From positions 62,001-126,000 of the forward strand of contig WHVD01000088.1 in the NCBI GenBank assembly GCA_015178975.1: 64,000 nt of DNA, in the 5' to 3' direction. A program made the translations under genes and the position numbers. This document shows, piece after piece, positions 1 through 12,319 of this stretch (within the stretch, counting starts at the first letter, position 1; every line of letters starts with the position of its first letter). The notes below the pieces were generated by a model. That model saw only the letters and a list, made by a program, of their open reading frames with translations, made no database searches and was not told where the DNA came from. Source of the DNA: Hysterangium stoloniferum (Eukaryota > Basidiomycota > Agaricomycetes > Hysterangiales > Hysterangiaceae).

Positions 1-339
1 ATACATTTGAGAACTGCCGTCCGGTGGGAATTTTTTTTGTGAATGGGAACAGCACCTTACACACTCACTTTCAATGCTAGCGACTAGTAATAAGTATTTT
101 TGAAACTGTAATAAATTGGTACAATTCGAACTACTATAACGAATTTTATACAATAGTGTCACTTTGGTTTCCGCCAAGCCAAGCCGGAAGTAGCCAGAGC
201 AGGAGCCAAACTTATTTAGAACGGCTTCATTCGGGTTCTGCTTCGACCCATTAGCTGATTCATTATATCGTCTGTAGCCGACTTCGATAAAAATAGGATA
301 GGTGCTTGGAAACGGAATGCCACGATTATCTTTGAGAAT

Positions 340-560
340 GACCGGTTCCTCAGATATACAGTTCATGTTCAACTTTGCATCACACATTCACACACCACTA
401 GTGAGGTACATAAACCGCATTCAACACGGGGACGTACATACAGACCAGCTGTCTCCATTCGGTACAATGGGGAGTTCTCCTTAGGGTCGTTAGGTGAGGA
501 TCTGGTCATATCGTCCAATAAAACATCTCTCTTCGTACCGTAATCTTGCTGAAAATGTAT
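340..560 (-). pseudogene. Gene P remnant, unit 1
   Basis: Short piece of the conserved minus-strand reading frame called gene P here. In other units it contains METAGLYVRPR and VLWICDAKLD. Only the part next to the CBM19 3' end is kept, and it is cut at the fusion junction near 340. The function is not recognised. Confidence 0.4.
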
Positions 561-568
561 CGACGAAT

Positions 569-1678
569 TCAGTTGCCTATGAGGGATGAACCAGCACCAG
601 TTGCTGCAATATGTGCAACGGCTTGAGCATTGTCAACACAGGTGATCGACTGAGAATATATGAAATGTAAGTCAAGTGATGTACAGAGGAGAAGATTCAC
701 ACTTACAGTTCTGGGGGAGTTGACTAGGGGTAAGGCAGCACACTGCAAGCCACCAGCACATCCGGTGAGGACGAATTTTGCCGTCGACACACTGCGCAAA
801 CTGATTGTTCACACTGGCATTCTGGCCTCCGGTGCAGGATGACGAGGTGGTGAGCGACGCGAATTGTTTGCTAAAGGAAAAGTCAGCAATACATAGCTCT
901 ACGAAGCGCCTGGCAGCGACGCACTTCAATGCCTGAGTGGCCTTTCCGTTCGAGAGCGTGAAAGACGTCTTGTCATCAGATAAAACTTGCTTGTCAGCGG
1001 GCGGGGGGGCCGTGGCAGGAGCCGGCGCTGGTGCAGCTTGGCCGGGATGGATTGCCCCAGTTGCAGCAATCCGAGCATCTCGGTCTGCACTCGTGTCGCA
1101 TGTCATGCTCTGTTTTGGGAATGCGCGTGTCAGTATTCATAGTAATGAGGAAATGAAACGGATGAAGACGCACGGTTCCCGGCTTGTTAACGAGAGGAAG
1201 AGTAACGCAGCTGATATTAAGTGTTAGGAAAGAAAGATAGACCATGGGTCCATTAAGCGTACATTGTCCCAACTGCACAGGCCGTTAATAGGAATTTCTT
1301 CCCAGAGCACTGATGGAGGCATGAGATGGCATGGCATTTCTACGCAAAAGTGAGATAAAAATCCCCGGCATACCTGGGCAAACGTTCCGTTGATACAGGC
1401 CAGGTCACCGTCGGTGCAAGCGGAGCTTGCGGACAAGGAAGTGAACTTATCGCTAGAGTACATATACAGTCAACGGGGTCAACATTTGGTGGGAATCACG
1501 TACTTCAATGAAATCGCATCTTGACCATTCTTCAAAGTGGATGGTTTAGCACCAACGTCAGGACTATGGGGATCTTAATGGGTTAACACAGGGTAAAATA
1601 TAACAGGATACACGGGGGTGCAGCCAAGACAGAGGCGAATAGGGTAGTGATGACGACGGTAAACGTTAATGAGAACGT
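569..1678 (-). pseudogene. CBM19-like secreted chitin-binding protein, copy A (broken)
   Basis: Two CBM19-like domains with the family spacing ACINGxFAQC...ALPLVNxPGT...CDT. Joined exons give a signal peptide, domain 1, a Pro/Ala-rich linker, domain 2 and a short tail ending GSSLIGN at 569. Introns have GTATGC, GTACGC, GTGCGT and GTAAGT donors. CBM19 modules in fungi bind chitin, so the ancestor was probably a small secreted wall-associated protein. Lesions: the start codon is ACG at 1676-1678; two bases are missing after the first acceptor; domain 2 has an extra A at 776-779, shifting the frame; and one conserved Cys of domain 2 is Ser (813-815). The linker frame is intact only in this copy. 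Confidence 0.75.
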
Positions 1679-3063
1679 GGCTAAAGGGAAATTAATAACT
1701 GAAAATCATCGGTGAACAAGATGCCAGAACGAAAGGAGCTGCCGACGACTCAATCGTGGTCTGTTTGTGATATTAGATATTGGAAATACTTTAAAGGAGG
1801 GAGGATACCTGTTAACAAGAACGGTGGTGGAGAGGAACCTGAAGAGGAAAGGTGGGATCTAAGTTTTTGAGGGATTTATACATCTGAGAACTGCTGTCCA
1901 GTGAGAATTCTTTTCAGGGAATGGGAACAGCACCTTATACACTCACTTTCAATGCTAGCGACTAGTAACAAGTGCCTCTGAAACTGCAATAAATTGGTAC
2001 AATTTGAACTACTATAACGAATTTTATGCGATAGTGTCACAGCACCAGTCATTCTCTTCGTGATCGGATTTTCATTTTAACTACTCTTGTTTCCGCCAAG
2101 CCAAGCCGGAAGCAGCCAGAGCAGGAGCCAATTTATAACGGCTTGATTCGGCTTCTACTTCGAGCCATTAGCAGCCGATTTCGATAAAAATAGGGATAGG
2201 TGCTTGGAAACGGAATGACTCGATTATGTTGAGAATGATGCAATTCCGCAAAATATGTCCAGATTGAATCCCCTTCTCAACGTATTGGCATAAAAATGTA
2301 TTTTCTTAGTTAAACAGGTCTCTCAGCGTTGTTTAACATTTACATAATGTCTTTTAAACTCTGCTATCCTAATTAGGTTGACTATGCTGCTGGCTAAATA
2401 CCTAGTGCCTCGGCCGACTGCATTCTTTATCAAAAATAGCATCGGTTGACTTCTTGTAAATTCACAATCTACAAGGGTTTAATGGACTTGTAATAGAAGT
2501 ACTTGTGTGTGTGAATCAATGTGTCAGTCAGTGAATCACCTTGACATGATAGCTTTGGTGATGGTTTAGGTGTACACGGATTAAATCATGCATTAGCCTC
2601 CCTGGGCACAGTCCACGAAGGCAGAGGTGAATCGCCCCAGGGAAGGGTGTTTCATCATCAATTCAAACATTTTTATGCCTCTTCTTGCTTTATGATAGTG
2701 ACACAAATGAGATGAAATGCACAGGCTGGAATTCCATGCCAGAATGGAAGAGCAAGAATCCTCTACCAACTTATGGATTGATGTCGATCATAGCCCAGTC
2801 GACACCAGAGGCTTCGACAAGCTCGAATCACCACACAGTTCACCTGTATCTAGGACAGTAGTTGGACATACACGGTCTCAGTCATTTCCTTGGGTGATTT
2901 GCCGTGAAATGGGGGTCAGATTGACACATTTTACACCTTTCTGAGAGTCTGGAAAATAAATAAATAGAATAATTAATCGACATAATGAACTGTGCCCAAT
3001 CATTTTATTTCACTTCTTCAAGTGCCACTGCATGGTCACTCATAATACTCGGTAGAAATGGCA
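1679..3063. other. Spacer between CBM19 copy A and DUF6533 copy 1
   Basis: No gene is supported. It holds the putative promoter side of CBM19 copy A, a stretch repeated in other units, the 270-bp mobile element near 2420-2665, and a block at 2717-2944 that is open on the plus strand. That block has a diverged counterpart on the other side of the DUF6533 gene (about 5420-5560). Its plus-strand frame is not kept between copies, so I treat it as non-coding. Confidence 0.5.
2420..2665 (+). mobile_element. 270-bp element family, array copy in unit 1
   Basis: Matches the element bounded by a target duplication at 17,553-17,822. Shared blocks include AAAAATAG followed by GTTGAC, ACAAGGGTTTAAT, TGTGTCAGTCAG, TGACATGATAG and a GTGTTTCATCATCAA end. 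Here it is fixed in the unit and amplified with it; its ends are estimates. Confidence 0.6.
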
Positions 3064-4770
3064 TCACCGTGCACCATGGCCTTCAACTCTCTCACTACCA
3101 TAGGCTTCCTCACACCCCTCTGCGGAATGAACGGGGAGTTCCCCTTCGTGAGGTGCACTCGGAATAAAATCTCCTGTATAATTTACATCTCCAACGTCCT
3201 CGATCAAAGAATTTCCAATACTGTGTACCGCCGCTCGGAAGGTAGTGACCACGAAACTGTTCATCGGATTGATCGCGTGACACGACGAGTTTAATTCTCG
3301 CACATCGAGAAAGAAGCGGCAAATGAGGAGGACGGATATGCTGCAGTTGCCATTAAGAATTTAGAGAACATAAATGGGATAAATACTTGCCAACGCTGCA
3401 TGTTTGCACCGATGCCTAAAAATGGGGTCTATTTTAGGTGTGAGATGAGTACGTGACATTACATTCACAGAGGAGGAAAGAGATTCACCGAGACAAACTT
3501 GGCAGAAATGTTGTAGTATCAGTGAAAAGGGGGGAAAGGAGTGGTAATCCCAAACCTTATCCGTGATTGTGCCCTGTAAAGTCCATATAAAAATTACGCT
3601 AAAAAATCAAAATGAACATTTTATCAACTGAACTCAGGTTACTTTAGTACTGACACAAATCGGAGAACACCTGCAATTAATATGAACAGGGTCGTAAGGA
3701 ACATGTAGGCTCAGAAGCCGAGGTAAATACCTTGTTGTACAATTAGATAAGTTATAGATCCTTTCCGCAATCCTTTAATATCCCTTTGTAGCCTAATTGT
3801 GCCGATAGTGTAGAATAAGGTGATGAATAATATGAGCCCATCAAATGTAATTATCAAAGCGTTTTCTGCTGTGTCTATGACGATCATATCAAGTGGAGCT
3901 CTCTAGGCATATGCAATGGACTTCTGTACACCTGTTTAATGCTGTTAATTAGTTACATTGTTCCAGTGGAGTAAAACGCACAGTTTTATACTGGGCAGCG
4001 AAAGACAATCCTCATGGGCTGCGAGAAGCTATCGCGCTCATAAGTCTACCGATCCATAGACACAGTGCTAATGCGTAAACACACCACACGGCAGCAAAGT
4101 CCGGCGAGATATATCAACGATATCAGTGTTGAAAGGTATTTCTGATCTCTGCTTATAGCGTAAACCCTTGCCAGTAATATCCCTGACATCCATCCTTGGT
4201 TGAGTTATTTGGGCAAGTATATGCTAAATAGATTGATCACCATGTGCACCAAGTGCTACTACAACGTCCACGGCATTTGTAGTTCGTACCATAGCATTAC
4301 ATGCCCTATGGCCAACCGGTGAACAACTATTGTGAGGTTCAGAAAGTACCACGCACTATCAACTGTATCAGTCGCGGGAGTATTTTCGGGCCTGCTTCAC
4401 CACGCACCTCTAACGGTTCATCCACCCAATCGAGGACCACAGAAAATATACACACAATTAGGGAGAAATATCGGGCAATGATATACAGCACAGATGGTAG
4501 TCTGATCCTACTCTTCCATACGAACTGGATTTCCGCCGGAAGAGTCAAAATGGTGTCATAACTAATCAGAACTGCGATGCCCGTCTATATAGTGTGGTAA
4601 ACAACTGCGACTGCTTGTAGACAGACCTAGTGCTGTGAAATCGGTGTAATTCCAAACCGTCCTGGAAACCTACGGTCAGCGATGTGTGCGATGAGACGGG
4701 GAAAGGTAAGTAGTTACTGTGCAATTGCTTCTTGAATAGCCGCCCTTTGAAGATCTACCACGGATGCCAT
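3064..4770 (-). CDS. DUF6533 multi-pass membrane protein, copy 1
   Basis: Basidiomycete DUF6533 family: predicted seven-helix-like integral membrane proteins of unknown function. The start chosen is ATG at 4768-4770 (MASVVDLQRA), exon 1 ending about 4718 at a GTAACT donor. Exon 2 carries NYTDFTAL. After an intron of about 53 bp comes the DUF6533 signature SYDTILTLPAEIQFVWK, then RIRLPSVLYIIARYFSLI. Later exons hold LLARVYAIS (near 4180), DGLILFITLFYTIGTIRLQ (near 3830) and the last helix LLICRFFLDVRELNSS (near 3310), then a soluble tail AAVHSIGNSLIEDVGD ending GHGAR. About eight exons. Central exon limits (about 4200-4480) are uncertain. No clear disabling lesion found, so possibly functional. 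Confidence 0.65.
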
Positions 4771-5725
4771 GTGAGATAACGACAAGTATCAGGGCTGGGT
4801 CGCTCTTAGCCTCTAATTAGCAGCATTCACGGTGCATTATAAGTAGTTGACTGCAGGCGCTCAATGAGAAGCAAGTCTGTCGGTCCAGAAAATAACAACT
4901 TACGCAGTTATGAATCAGAGGGGAAGGTTCATAGGCACTTGATGAGCAGTCCTTACTTGACCGCCAGAAATTACCTTCGTATAAGAAATTACGAGATGAC
5001 ATGATGCCCTGCCATTTTCCATCTGCCATCTACTGTCTTCCATCTGTTGCAAATCAATGTATCCACACAGGAATCATTAGATACGCTGATGCCACATGTG
5101 GACAATTTTGCCGAAGCCATACTTTGTACGCCTAGTCATGAACTGATGGCAGTTCGCCATCAGAGGGAAAAATTTTGGCACTCAAATTTCAATAAACAAC
5201 ATCGTACTCACAATTCCAACCCCAAATTCCAGCATGTCACCTGTGAGCTGAGATGATTAATAGGTGTGGCTGTGTCGTGTCGTGGTATCTGGCGCGGTGG
5301 AAGCATTGATATTGGAAAGTCTGCGATACCGCCAGGTGCCAACAGCTTCACACGGAATTAATCATCAACGGTTATAACGACAGAGCCTGTACTCACGTCA
5401 TCGGACCAAAGAGTGGAATCATCACGGTGCGTTCTCGACACGCCAGAAGCTTGACAAGCTTGAACCATCACACAGTCCGCCTGTATCTAGGCCGACAGCA
5501 GTTGGGCAAGGAAGATCTCAGACATCGCCTGGTCATCCCCTGCACCCCTCTTACCGGTCTCCTACAACAATGACGCTTCTGGATTTGGAAAATGGTTGGA
5601 TTTGCATGAAACACGTTGAGATGTCTCATATACTTCTAAATGTTAACTTTTGGGAATTCGGTAAACGAGCGGCAAGGACTCAAACCATACAAGGGTATTA
5701 GTAAGCGGGTTACTAGGCTATATAA

Positions 5726-5754
5726 GGATGAGTCATGTATAGTAGTACTCATCC
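5726..5754. promoter_or_regulatory. TATA motif with short inverted repeat, unit 1
   Basis: GGATGAGT and ACTCATCC form 8-bp arms around a 13-nt loop, directly after a TATATAA motif. The same arrangement recurs at 26,967-26,995 and 33,465-33,493. It could be a promoter, or the end of a small mobile element, since units 2 and 3 lack it. Function is not known. Confidence 0.35.
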
Positions 5755-6448
5755 ATTTACAACGAGTTAACTGTCACGTACTCAGACAAACGGAAAGTTA
5801 TACGGTCTAAGAACAGCGCCACCGAAAACTTAACACTAAATTCAAATAAAAATCAGCTTCGAACCCATTCCCTGCTGTTAGAATATAGGGCTGTGCGAGC
5901 ATGCATAAGGTGCCACACCGGCAATTTGCCACCCCATTGTTCAGCATAACCTTTTGTTGCCATACGTCTATTGTTCTCAAGGCGTATATAACTAGTATAG
6001 ATTTTTGTATTTACGCTATCCGTTTGCCTCCTACGAGACACAGAGGGTCAAACGGAAATCACATTCGTCCTTGTTTCTGATTGTTGCGAGCTTCGAGATT
6101 TTATTCCAACACCTGCGACTGATCGTCCAAACTGATCTCCTTGATGGTCCTAGCAATGGCGCTTATACTACCTATATTAGCCGACTGCAAGGAATGTATA
6201 GCGCCACACCGCTGGTGCGTATTGAGTAATCCTTAGAGGTGGCTCGAACCAAGTTACCCAGAGTCACACAAAAATATTATAGTTTATGCTTATAGCGGAG
6301 TCTGGCCAGGGATTTGGTGGAAAACACATAATACCTAAGGACAACTGTGAATATGTTGTGGCAATACCTATTCTGTCAATTGGTCTGCCGAGCCAATCCT
6401 GCGTCACATCTTTCGGCACCCCTTCATTCCTTGTCTCATGTTCATTTT

Positions 6449-7008
6449 TCAGGTCAAAAGAGTGGACTGATGATATACTGATCGCCTTTCGTTGCGCTTG
6501 AGGCGTGGTCCTTTACGTGGATGGTATGCCTGGGTGGGAGTTGTACTCGTAGGAAAGACGTCGCCAAGGGAAACAGAGTTGTCGGAATGTGGGTGTACTC
6601 CGTTCAAATTCAGCATGGCTTTGAATTGTTCGGCACTCAGGGTGGCCAGTCTATAGAGTTGGTCAGGTTTAACTGACGTTGACTTCATATTCATATGTAA
6701 TCCAGTTTCCACACATAGTGACTCACATTGATACTTGGAATCGCCGGTTTCTCATATGTACAACTCGCGTCCAACTTTGCATCACATATCCACAAAACAC
6801 TAGTGAGGTACATAAAACCGCCTTCAGCACGGGGACGTACATACAGGCCAGCTGTCTCCATTTCGTACAACGGGAAGTTTTCATTAGGGTCGTTGGGCGG
6901 GGATCCGGCCATATCGTCCAATAACACAATAAAACATTTCTCGTCATGATGTAATCTCGTTGGAAAAGTATCGACCAATTCAGTTGCCTGTGAGGGATGA
7001 GCCAGCAC
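6449..7008 (-). pseudogene. Gene P, unit 2 copy (unidentified conserved frame)
   Basis: Two adjoining minus-strand open stretches are conserved between units: one with DDMAGSPPNDPNEN, METAGLYVRPR, FMYLTSVLWICDAKLD and PSINVSHYVWKLDY (7008-6691), and one with MKSTSVKPDQLYRLATLSAE and LNLNGVHPHSDNS (6712-6449). Preservation of these words across units argues for former coding. I do not recognise the family. The 5' end overlaps the CBM19 3' end in another frame, so the true N-terminus is missing; unit 6 keeps more of it. Confidence 0.4.
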
Positions 7009-8088
7009 CAGTTACTGCAATATGTTCAACGGCTTGGGCATTGTCAACACAGGTGATCGACTGGGAATATATGAGATGTAAGTCAAGTGATGTACAAATG
7101 ACAAGATTCACACTTACAGTTCCGGGTGAGTTGACTAGGGGCAAGACTGCACACTGCAAGCCACCAGTACATCCGGTGAGGACGAATATACTGTCAACAC
7201 ACTGCACAAACTGATTGTTCACGCAGGCATTCTAGCCTGGGGTGCAGGATGACGAGGTGGTGAGCGACACGAATTGTTTGCTAAAAGAGAAGTCAGCTAT
7301 ACATAGCTCTATGAGGCATCTGGCAGCGACGCACTTCAATGCCTGAGCGGCCCCCCTGCCCGAGAGCGCGAAAGACTTCTTGTCACCACATGAAACTTGG
7401 TTGTCAGCGGGCGGGCGGGTCGTGGCAGGAGCCGCACTGGTGCAGCTGGGCCGGAACCGGTTGCCCCAGTTGCAGCAATCCGAGCGTCTCGATCTGCAGC
7501 CGTGTCGCATGTGATGCTCTGTTTTAGGATGCGCGTGTCAGTATTCATAGTAACGAGGAAATGGAATGGATGAAGACGCACGGTTCCCGGCTTGTTAACA
7601 AGAGGAAGAGCAATGCAGCTGATATTAAGTGTTAGGAAAGAAAGATAGGCCATGTGTCTATTAAGGGGACATTGTCCCGACTGCACAGGACGTTAATAGG
7701 AATTTCCCCCCAGAGCACTGATGGAGACATGAGATGGCATGGCATTTCTACGCAAAAGTGAGATAAAAATCCCCAGCATATCTGGGCAAACTTTCCGTTG
7801 ATACAGGCCAGGTCACCGTCCTTGCAAGCGGAGTTTGCGGACAAGGAAGTGAACTTATCGCTAGAGTACATATACAGTCAACGGGGTCAACATTTGGTGG
7901 GAATCACGTACTTCAATGCAATCGCATCTTGACAATTCTTCAAAGTGGATGGTTTAGCACCAACGTCAGGAGCCTATGGGGATCTTAATGGGTTAACACA
8001 GGGTAAAATATAACAGGATACACACGGGTGCAGCCAAGACAGAGGCGAATAGGGTAGCAACGACGACGGCAAACGTTGATGAGAATGT
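6980..8088 (-). pseudogene. CBM19-like secreted chitin-binding protein, copy B (broken)
   Basis: Same exon plan as copy A. Lesions differ: the start codon is ACA (8086-8088); the donor after FAQ reads AT instead of GT (7780-7781); the next donor reads GTCCCC; the linker lacks one base, shifting the frame; and domain 2 has a TAG where other copies have CAG (7232-7234). Even so, the cysteine pattern of both domains, ALPLVNKPGT and VLPLVNSPGT, and the C-terminus GSSLTGN are easy to follow. Product in the ancestor: secreted two-domain chitin-binding protein. Confidence 0.75.
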
Positions 8089-8849
8089 GGCTAAAGGGAA
8101 ATTAATATGCTGAAAAATGTCGGTGAACAAGATGCCAGAACGAAAGGAGCTGCCAACGACTCAATCGTGGTCTGTTTGTGGTATTAGATATTAGAAATAC
8201 GGTAAAGGAGGAGGGAGGATACCTGTTAGCGAGAACGGTGGTGGAGAGGAACCTGAAGAGGAAAGGTGGGATCTATGTTTTTGAGGGATTTATACATCTG
8301 AGAACTGCCATCCAGTGGGAATGCTTTTCGGGGAAGTGGGAGCAGCACCTTACACACTCATTTCCAATGTTAGCGACTAGTAATAAGTATCCCTGAAACT
8401 GTAATAAATTGGTACAATTCGAACTAATAACGAATTTTATACTATTGTGCCACAGCACGGGTCATTCAATGGTCTTCATGATCGGATTTTCATCTTAACT
8501 ACTTTGGTTCCGCCAAGCCGGAAGCAGCCAGACTTATTTATAACGGCTTGATTCGGCTTCTACTTCGAGCCATTAGCTGATTCATTATATTGTCTGTAGC
8601 CGATTTCGATAAAAATAGGATAAACGGAATGACTCGATTGTGTTTGAGAATGATGCAATTCCGCAAAATCTGTCCGGATTGAATCCCCTTCTCAACGTAT
8701 TAGCAGATAAGTTTATTTTATTAGTTAAACGGGTCTCTCAGGGTTGTTTAACCGCTGAGATATCAATTGTCCTTTAAACTCTGCTATCCTAATTAGGTTG
8801 ATTATCCAGTGCTGCTGGCTAAGTACCTGAATTGCCTCGGCCAACTGCA

Positions 8850-9105
8850 TTTTTTATTAAAAATAGCATGGGTTGACTTGTTGTAAATTCACAATCTACA
8901 AGGACTTGTAATAGAAGTACTTGTGTGTGTGAATCAATGTGTCAGTCAGTGAATCACCTTCTGACATGATAGCTTTGGTGATAGGTTTGTTGTACACGGA
9001 TTAAATCATGCATTAGCCTCCCTGGGCATGGCCCACGAACGCAGAGGTGAATTGCCCCTAGGAGAAGGCTGTTTCATTATCAACTCCAACATATTTTATG
9101 CCTCT
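8850..9105 (+). mobile_element. 270-bp element family, array copy in unit 2
   Basis: Collinear with the unit 1 copy and with the bounded element at 17,553-17,822, including the TGTGTCAGTCAG and TGACATGATAG blocks. It is a fixed part of the unit; the ends are estimates. Confidence 0.55.
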
Positions 9106-9493
9106 TCTCGCTTTGTGATAGTGACATGGGTGAGATGAAATGCACAGGCTGGAATTCCATGCCGGAATGGAAGAGCAAGAATCCTCTACCAACTCATGGA
9201 TTGATGTCGATCATAGCCCAGTCGACACCAGAGGCTTCGACAAGCTTGAACCACCACACAGTTCACCTGTATCTAGGACAGCAGTTGGACATAGACGGTC
9301 TTAATCATTTCTTCGGTGATTTACCGTGAAATGGGGGTCAAATTGATACATTTGTATGATTTTACACCTTTTTGAGTGTCTGAAAAATAAATAAATAGAA
9401 TAATTACTAGAGATAATGAACTGTGCCCAATCATTTTATTTTACTTCTTCAAGTGCCACTGCATGGTCACACGTAATACTCGGAGAAATGGAA

Positions 9494-11201
9494 TTACCGT
9501 GCACCATGGCCTTCAACTCTCTCACCACCGTAGGCTTCCTCACACTCCTCTGCGGAATGAACAGGGAGTTCCCCTTCGTGAGGTGCACTCGGAATAAAAT
9601 CTCCTGTATAATTTGGATCTCCGACGTCCTCGATCAAAGAATTTCCAATACTGCGTACCGCCGCTCGGAAGGTAGTGACCACGAGACTGTTCGTCGAATT
9701 GATCGCCTCACACGATGAGTTTAATGCTCGCACATCGAGAAAGAAGCGGCAAATGAGGAGGACGGATATGCTGCAGTTGCCATTAAGAATTCAGAGAACA
9801 TAAATGCAATAAATACTTGCCAATTCTCCATGTTGGTACCGATGCCTGAAAATAGGGTCTATGTTAGGGTGTGAGATGAGTAAGTGATATTAAATTCACA
9901 GAGAAGTAAAGAGACTCACTGAGACAAACTTCGCAGAAATGATGTAGAATCAGTGAAAAGGGGGAAAAGGAGTGGTAATTCCAAACCTTATCCGTGATTA
10001 TCCTCTGGAAATTCCATACAAAAATTACGCTAAAAAATCAAAATCAAAATTTCATCAACTAAACTCAGGTACATTTAGTACTGACACAAATCGGAGAACA
10101 CCTGCAATTAATAGGAACAGGGTCAAAAGGAACATTTAGGCTCAAACGCGGAGGTAAATACCTTGTTGTACAATTAGATAGGTTATAGATCTTTTCCGCA
10201 ATTCTTTAATATCTCTTTGTAGCCTAATTGTGCCGATAGTGTAGAATAAGGTGGTGAATAATATGAGCCCATCAAATGTAATTGTTAAAGCTCTTCCTGC
10301 TGTGTCTATGACGATCATATCAACTGGAGATCTCTAGGCATATGCAATGGACTTCTGTACACCTGTTTAATGCTGTTAATTAGTTACGTTGTTCTAGTGG
10401 AGTGAAACGCACAGTTTTATACTGCTCCCCGAAATACAATTATCATTGACTGCGACAAACTATCACGCTCATAAGTGTACCGATCCACTAGACGGTGCTA
10501 ACGCATAAACACACCACACGGCAGGAATGTCCGGCGAGATATATTAACGATATCGGTATTAAAAGGTATTTCTGATGTCTGCTTGTAGCGTAAACCCTTG
10601 CCAGTAATATCCCTGAGATCCATCCTTTGTTGAGTTATTTGAGCAAGTATATGCTAAATAGATTGATCACCATGTGCACCAAGTGCTGCTACAATCTCCA
10701 GGGCATTCAGAGTCCGTGCCATAGCATTACATGCCCTATGGCCAACCGGTGAACAACTATTGTGAGGGTCCAAAAAGTACCACGCACTATCAACTGGTAT
10801 CAGTCGCGGGAGCATTTTCGGGCCGCTTCACCACGCACCTCTAACGATTCATCTCCCCAATCGAAGACCACAGAACATATGCAGTCAATTAGGGCTGAAT
10901 ATCGGGCAATGATATACAGCACAGATGTTAGTCTAATCCTACTCTTCCATACGAACTGGATTTCCGCCGGAAGAGTCAAAATGGTGTCATAACTCAGCAG
11001 AACTGCGATGGCCGTCTATATAGTGTGGTAAACAACTGCGACTGCTTGTAGACAGACCTAGTGCTGTGAAATCGGTGTAATTCCAAACCGTCCTGGAAAC
11101 TTGCGGTCAGCGATATGTGCGATGAGACGGCCAAAGGTAAGTAGTTGCTGTCCAATTGCTTCTTGAATAGTCGCCCTTTGAAGATCTACCACGGATGCCA
11201 T
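9494..11201 (-). CDS. DUF6533 multi-pass membrane protein, copy 2
   Basis: Same architecture as copy 1: ATG at 11,199-11,201, GTAACT-type donor after the first exon, then SYDTILTLPAEIQFVWK, the LARVYAIS exon, the FTTLFYTIGTIRLQ helix, and a final exon with FLDVR followed by NSSCEAINSTNS and SIGNSLIEDVGD, ending GHGAR at 9494. The pre-signature residues read AIAVLLSYD rather than GIAVLISYD. Membrane location is inferred from the hydrophobic segments. One base appears missing in the stretch before the third intron (near 10,825), in a segment whose coding status is uncertain. It may be a working gene. Confidence 0.62.
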
Positions 11202-12104
11202 GTGAGATAATGACAAGTATCAGGGCTGGGTCGCTCTTAGCCTTTAATTAGCAGCATTCACGGTGCATTATAAGTAGTTGAATGCAGGCGCTCAATGTAG
11301 CCAGTCTGTCGCTCCAGAAAGTAATACCTTATGCAGTTATGAATCAGCGGGGAAGGTTCATAGGCACTTGATGAGCAGTCTTGCTTGACCCCCAGAAATT
11401 ACCTTCGTATAAAAAATTACCAGATGACATGGTGCCCTGCCATTTTCCATCTACCATCTACTGTCTTCCGTATGTTGCCAATCAATGTATTCATACAGGA
11501 ATCATTAGATACGCTGATGCCACATGTGGACAAGTTTGCCGAAGCCATACTTTGTACGCCTAGTCATGAACTGGTGGCAATTCGCGATCAGAAGGAACAA
11601 TTTTGGCACTCAAATTTCAATAAACAACATCGTGCTCACAATTCCAACCCCATATTCCAGCATGTCACCTGTGAGCTGAGATGATTAATAGGTGTAGCTG
11701 TGTCGTGTCGTGGTATCTGGCGCGGTGGAAGCATTGATATTGGAAAGTCTGCGATACCGCCAGGTGCCACACGGAATTAATAATCAACGGTTATAACGAC
11801 AGAGCATGTACTGACGTCTTCGTAACAAAGAGTGCAATCATCACGGTGCGTTCTCGACACGCCAGAGGCTCGCCAAGCTCGAACCATCACACAGTTCACC
11901 TGCACCTAGGCGCGACAGCAGTTGGGCATGGACGATCCCAGACATCGCCTGGTTATCCCCTACACCCCTCATTATCGCTCTCCTACAACAATGACGCTTC
12001 TGGATTTGAATCATGGTTGGATTTGCATGAAACACGTTGAGATGTCTCCTATACTTCTAAACGTTAACTTTTGGGAATTCGGTAAACGAGCGGCAAGGAC
12101 TCGA
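11202..12104. other. Upstream spacer of DUF6533 copy 2
   Basis: Repeated non-coding sequence found ahead of every DUF6533 copy. Plus-strand open stretches at 11,385-11,684 and 11,846-12,040 recur elsewhere but do not keep one frame. The spacer should include the promoter of copy 2. The end is a breakpoint shared with the inserted zinc-finger region. Confidence 0.5.
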
Positions 12105-12319
12105 CCTAAGCAGCCGGCATCAGGTAAGTCGGCATCTAGCCAGGCCGACAGGCCTATCAGGATTTTCGGATTTTTCCGACACACTTTCCTGATGTATTGG
12201 GTGCATTATTTAACCTCTCAAGCCGGTACACCACGAGATCCCCACCCCCAGTTATCTCGCTGTTGCTACTCACCAGACAGATTCAGTAAAGTATATATTC
12301 ATCTGAAAATTTTTTTACA
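12105..12319. promoter_or_regulatory. Upstream region of the zinc-finger gene
   Basis: Single-copy sequence between the array breakpoint and the chosen ATG at 12,320. It contains no gene of its own and should hold the promoter and 5' UTR. No strong TATA box is visible. Confidence 0.35.

Larger units (their letters stand above)
1..6289. repeat. Array unit 1 (left edge, with fusion junction)
   Basis: First unit of the tandem array. Bases 1 to about 335 match the sequence that lies downstream of every CBM19 gene in later positions (compare about 1880-2230). Near 337-342 this jumps directly into the 3' side of gene P and CBM19, so a DUF6533 gene expected between them is missing: a deletion or unequal-exchange junction. 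After it come CBM19 copy A, a spacer at 1680-3060 that includes the 270-bp mobile element, and DUF6533 copy 1. Bases 4771-6289 are repeated non-coding sequence with a TATATAA motif and a short inverted repeat at 5726-5754. I see no further gene in the spacers. Confidence 0.8.
6290..12104. repeat. Array unit 2
   Basis: Second array unit: gene P (6449-7008), CBM19 copy B (6980-8088), spacer with the 270-bp element (about 8850-9105), DUF6533 copy 2 (9494-11,201) and upstream spacer (11,202-12,104). It begins at a landmark (GCGGAGTCTGGCCAGG) near 6296 shared with later units. Homology to other units stops sharply after GCAAGGACTC near 12,104, where the zinc-finger gene region begins. Confidence 0.85.

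Noticed and set aside
2717-2944. Plus-strand ORF of about 75 codons that recurs in most units
   Set aside because: Recurrence follows the DNA repeat. Copies change frame and reading between units, and no splice or start context supports it.
6728-7012. Several plus-strand ORFs opposite gene P and CBM19
   Set aside because: They are shadows of conserved minus-strand exons; protein-level conservation and splice signals are on the minus strand.
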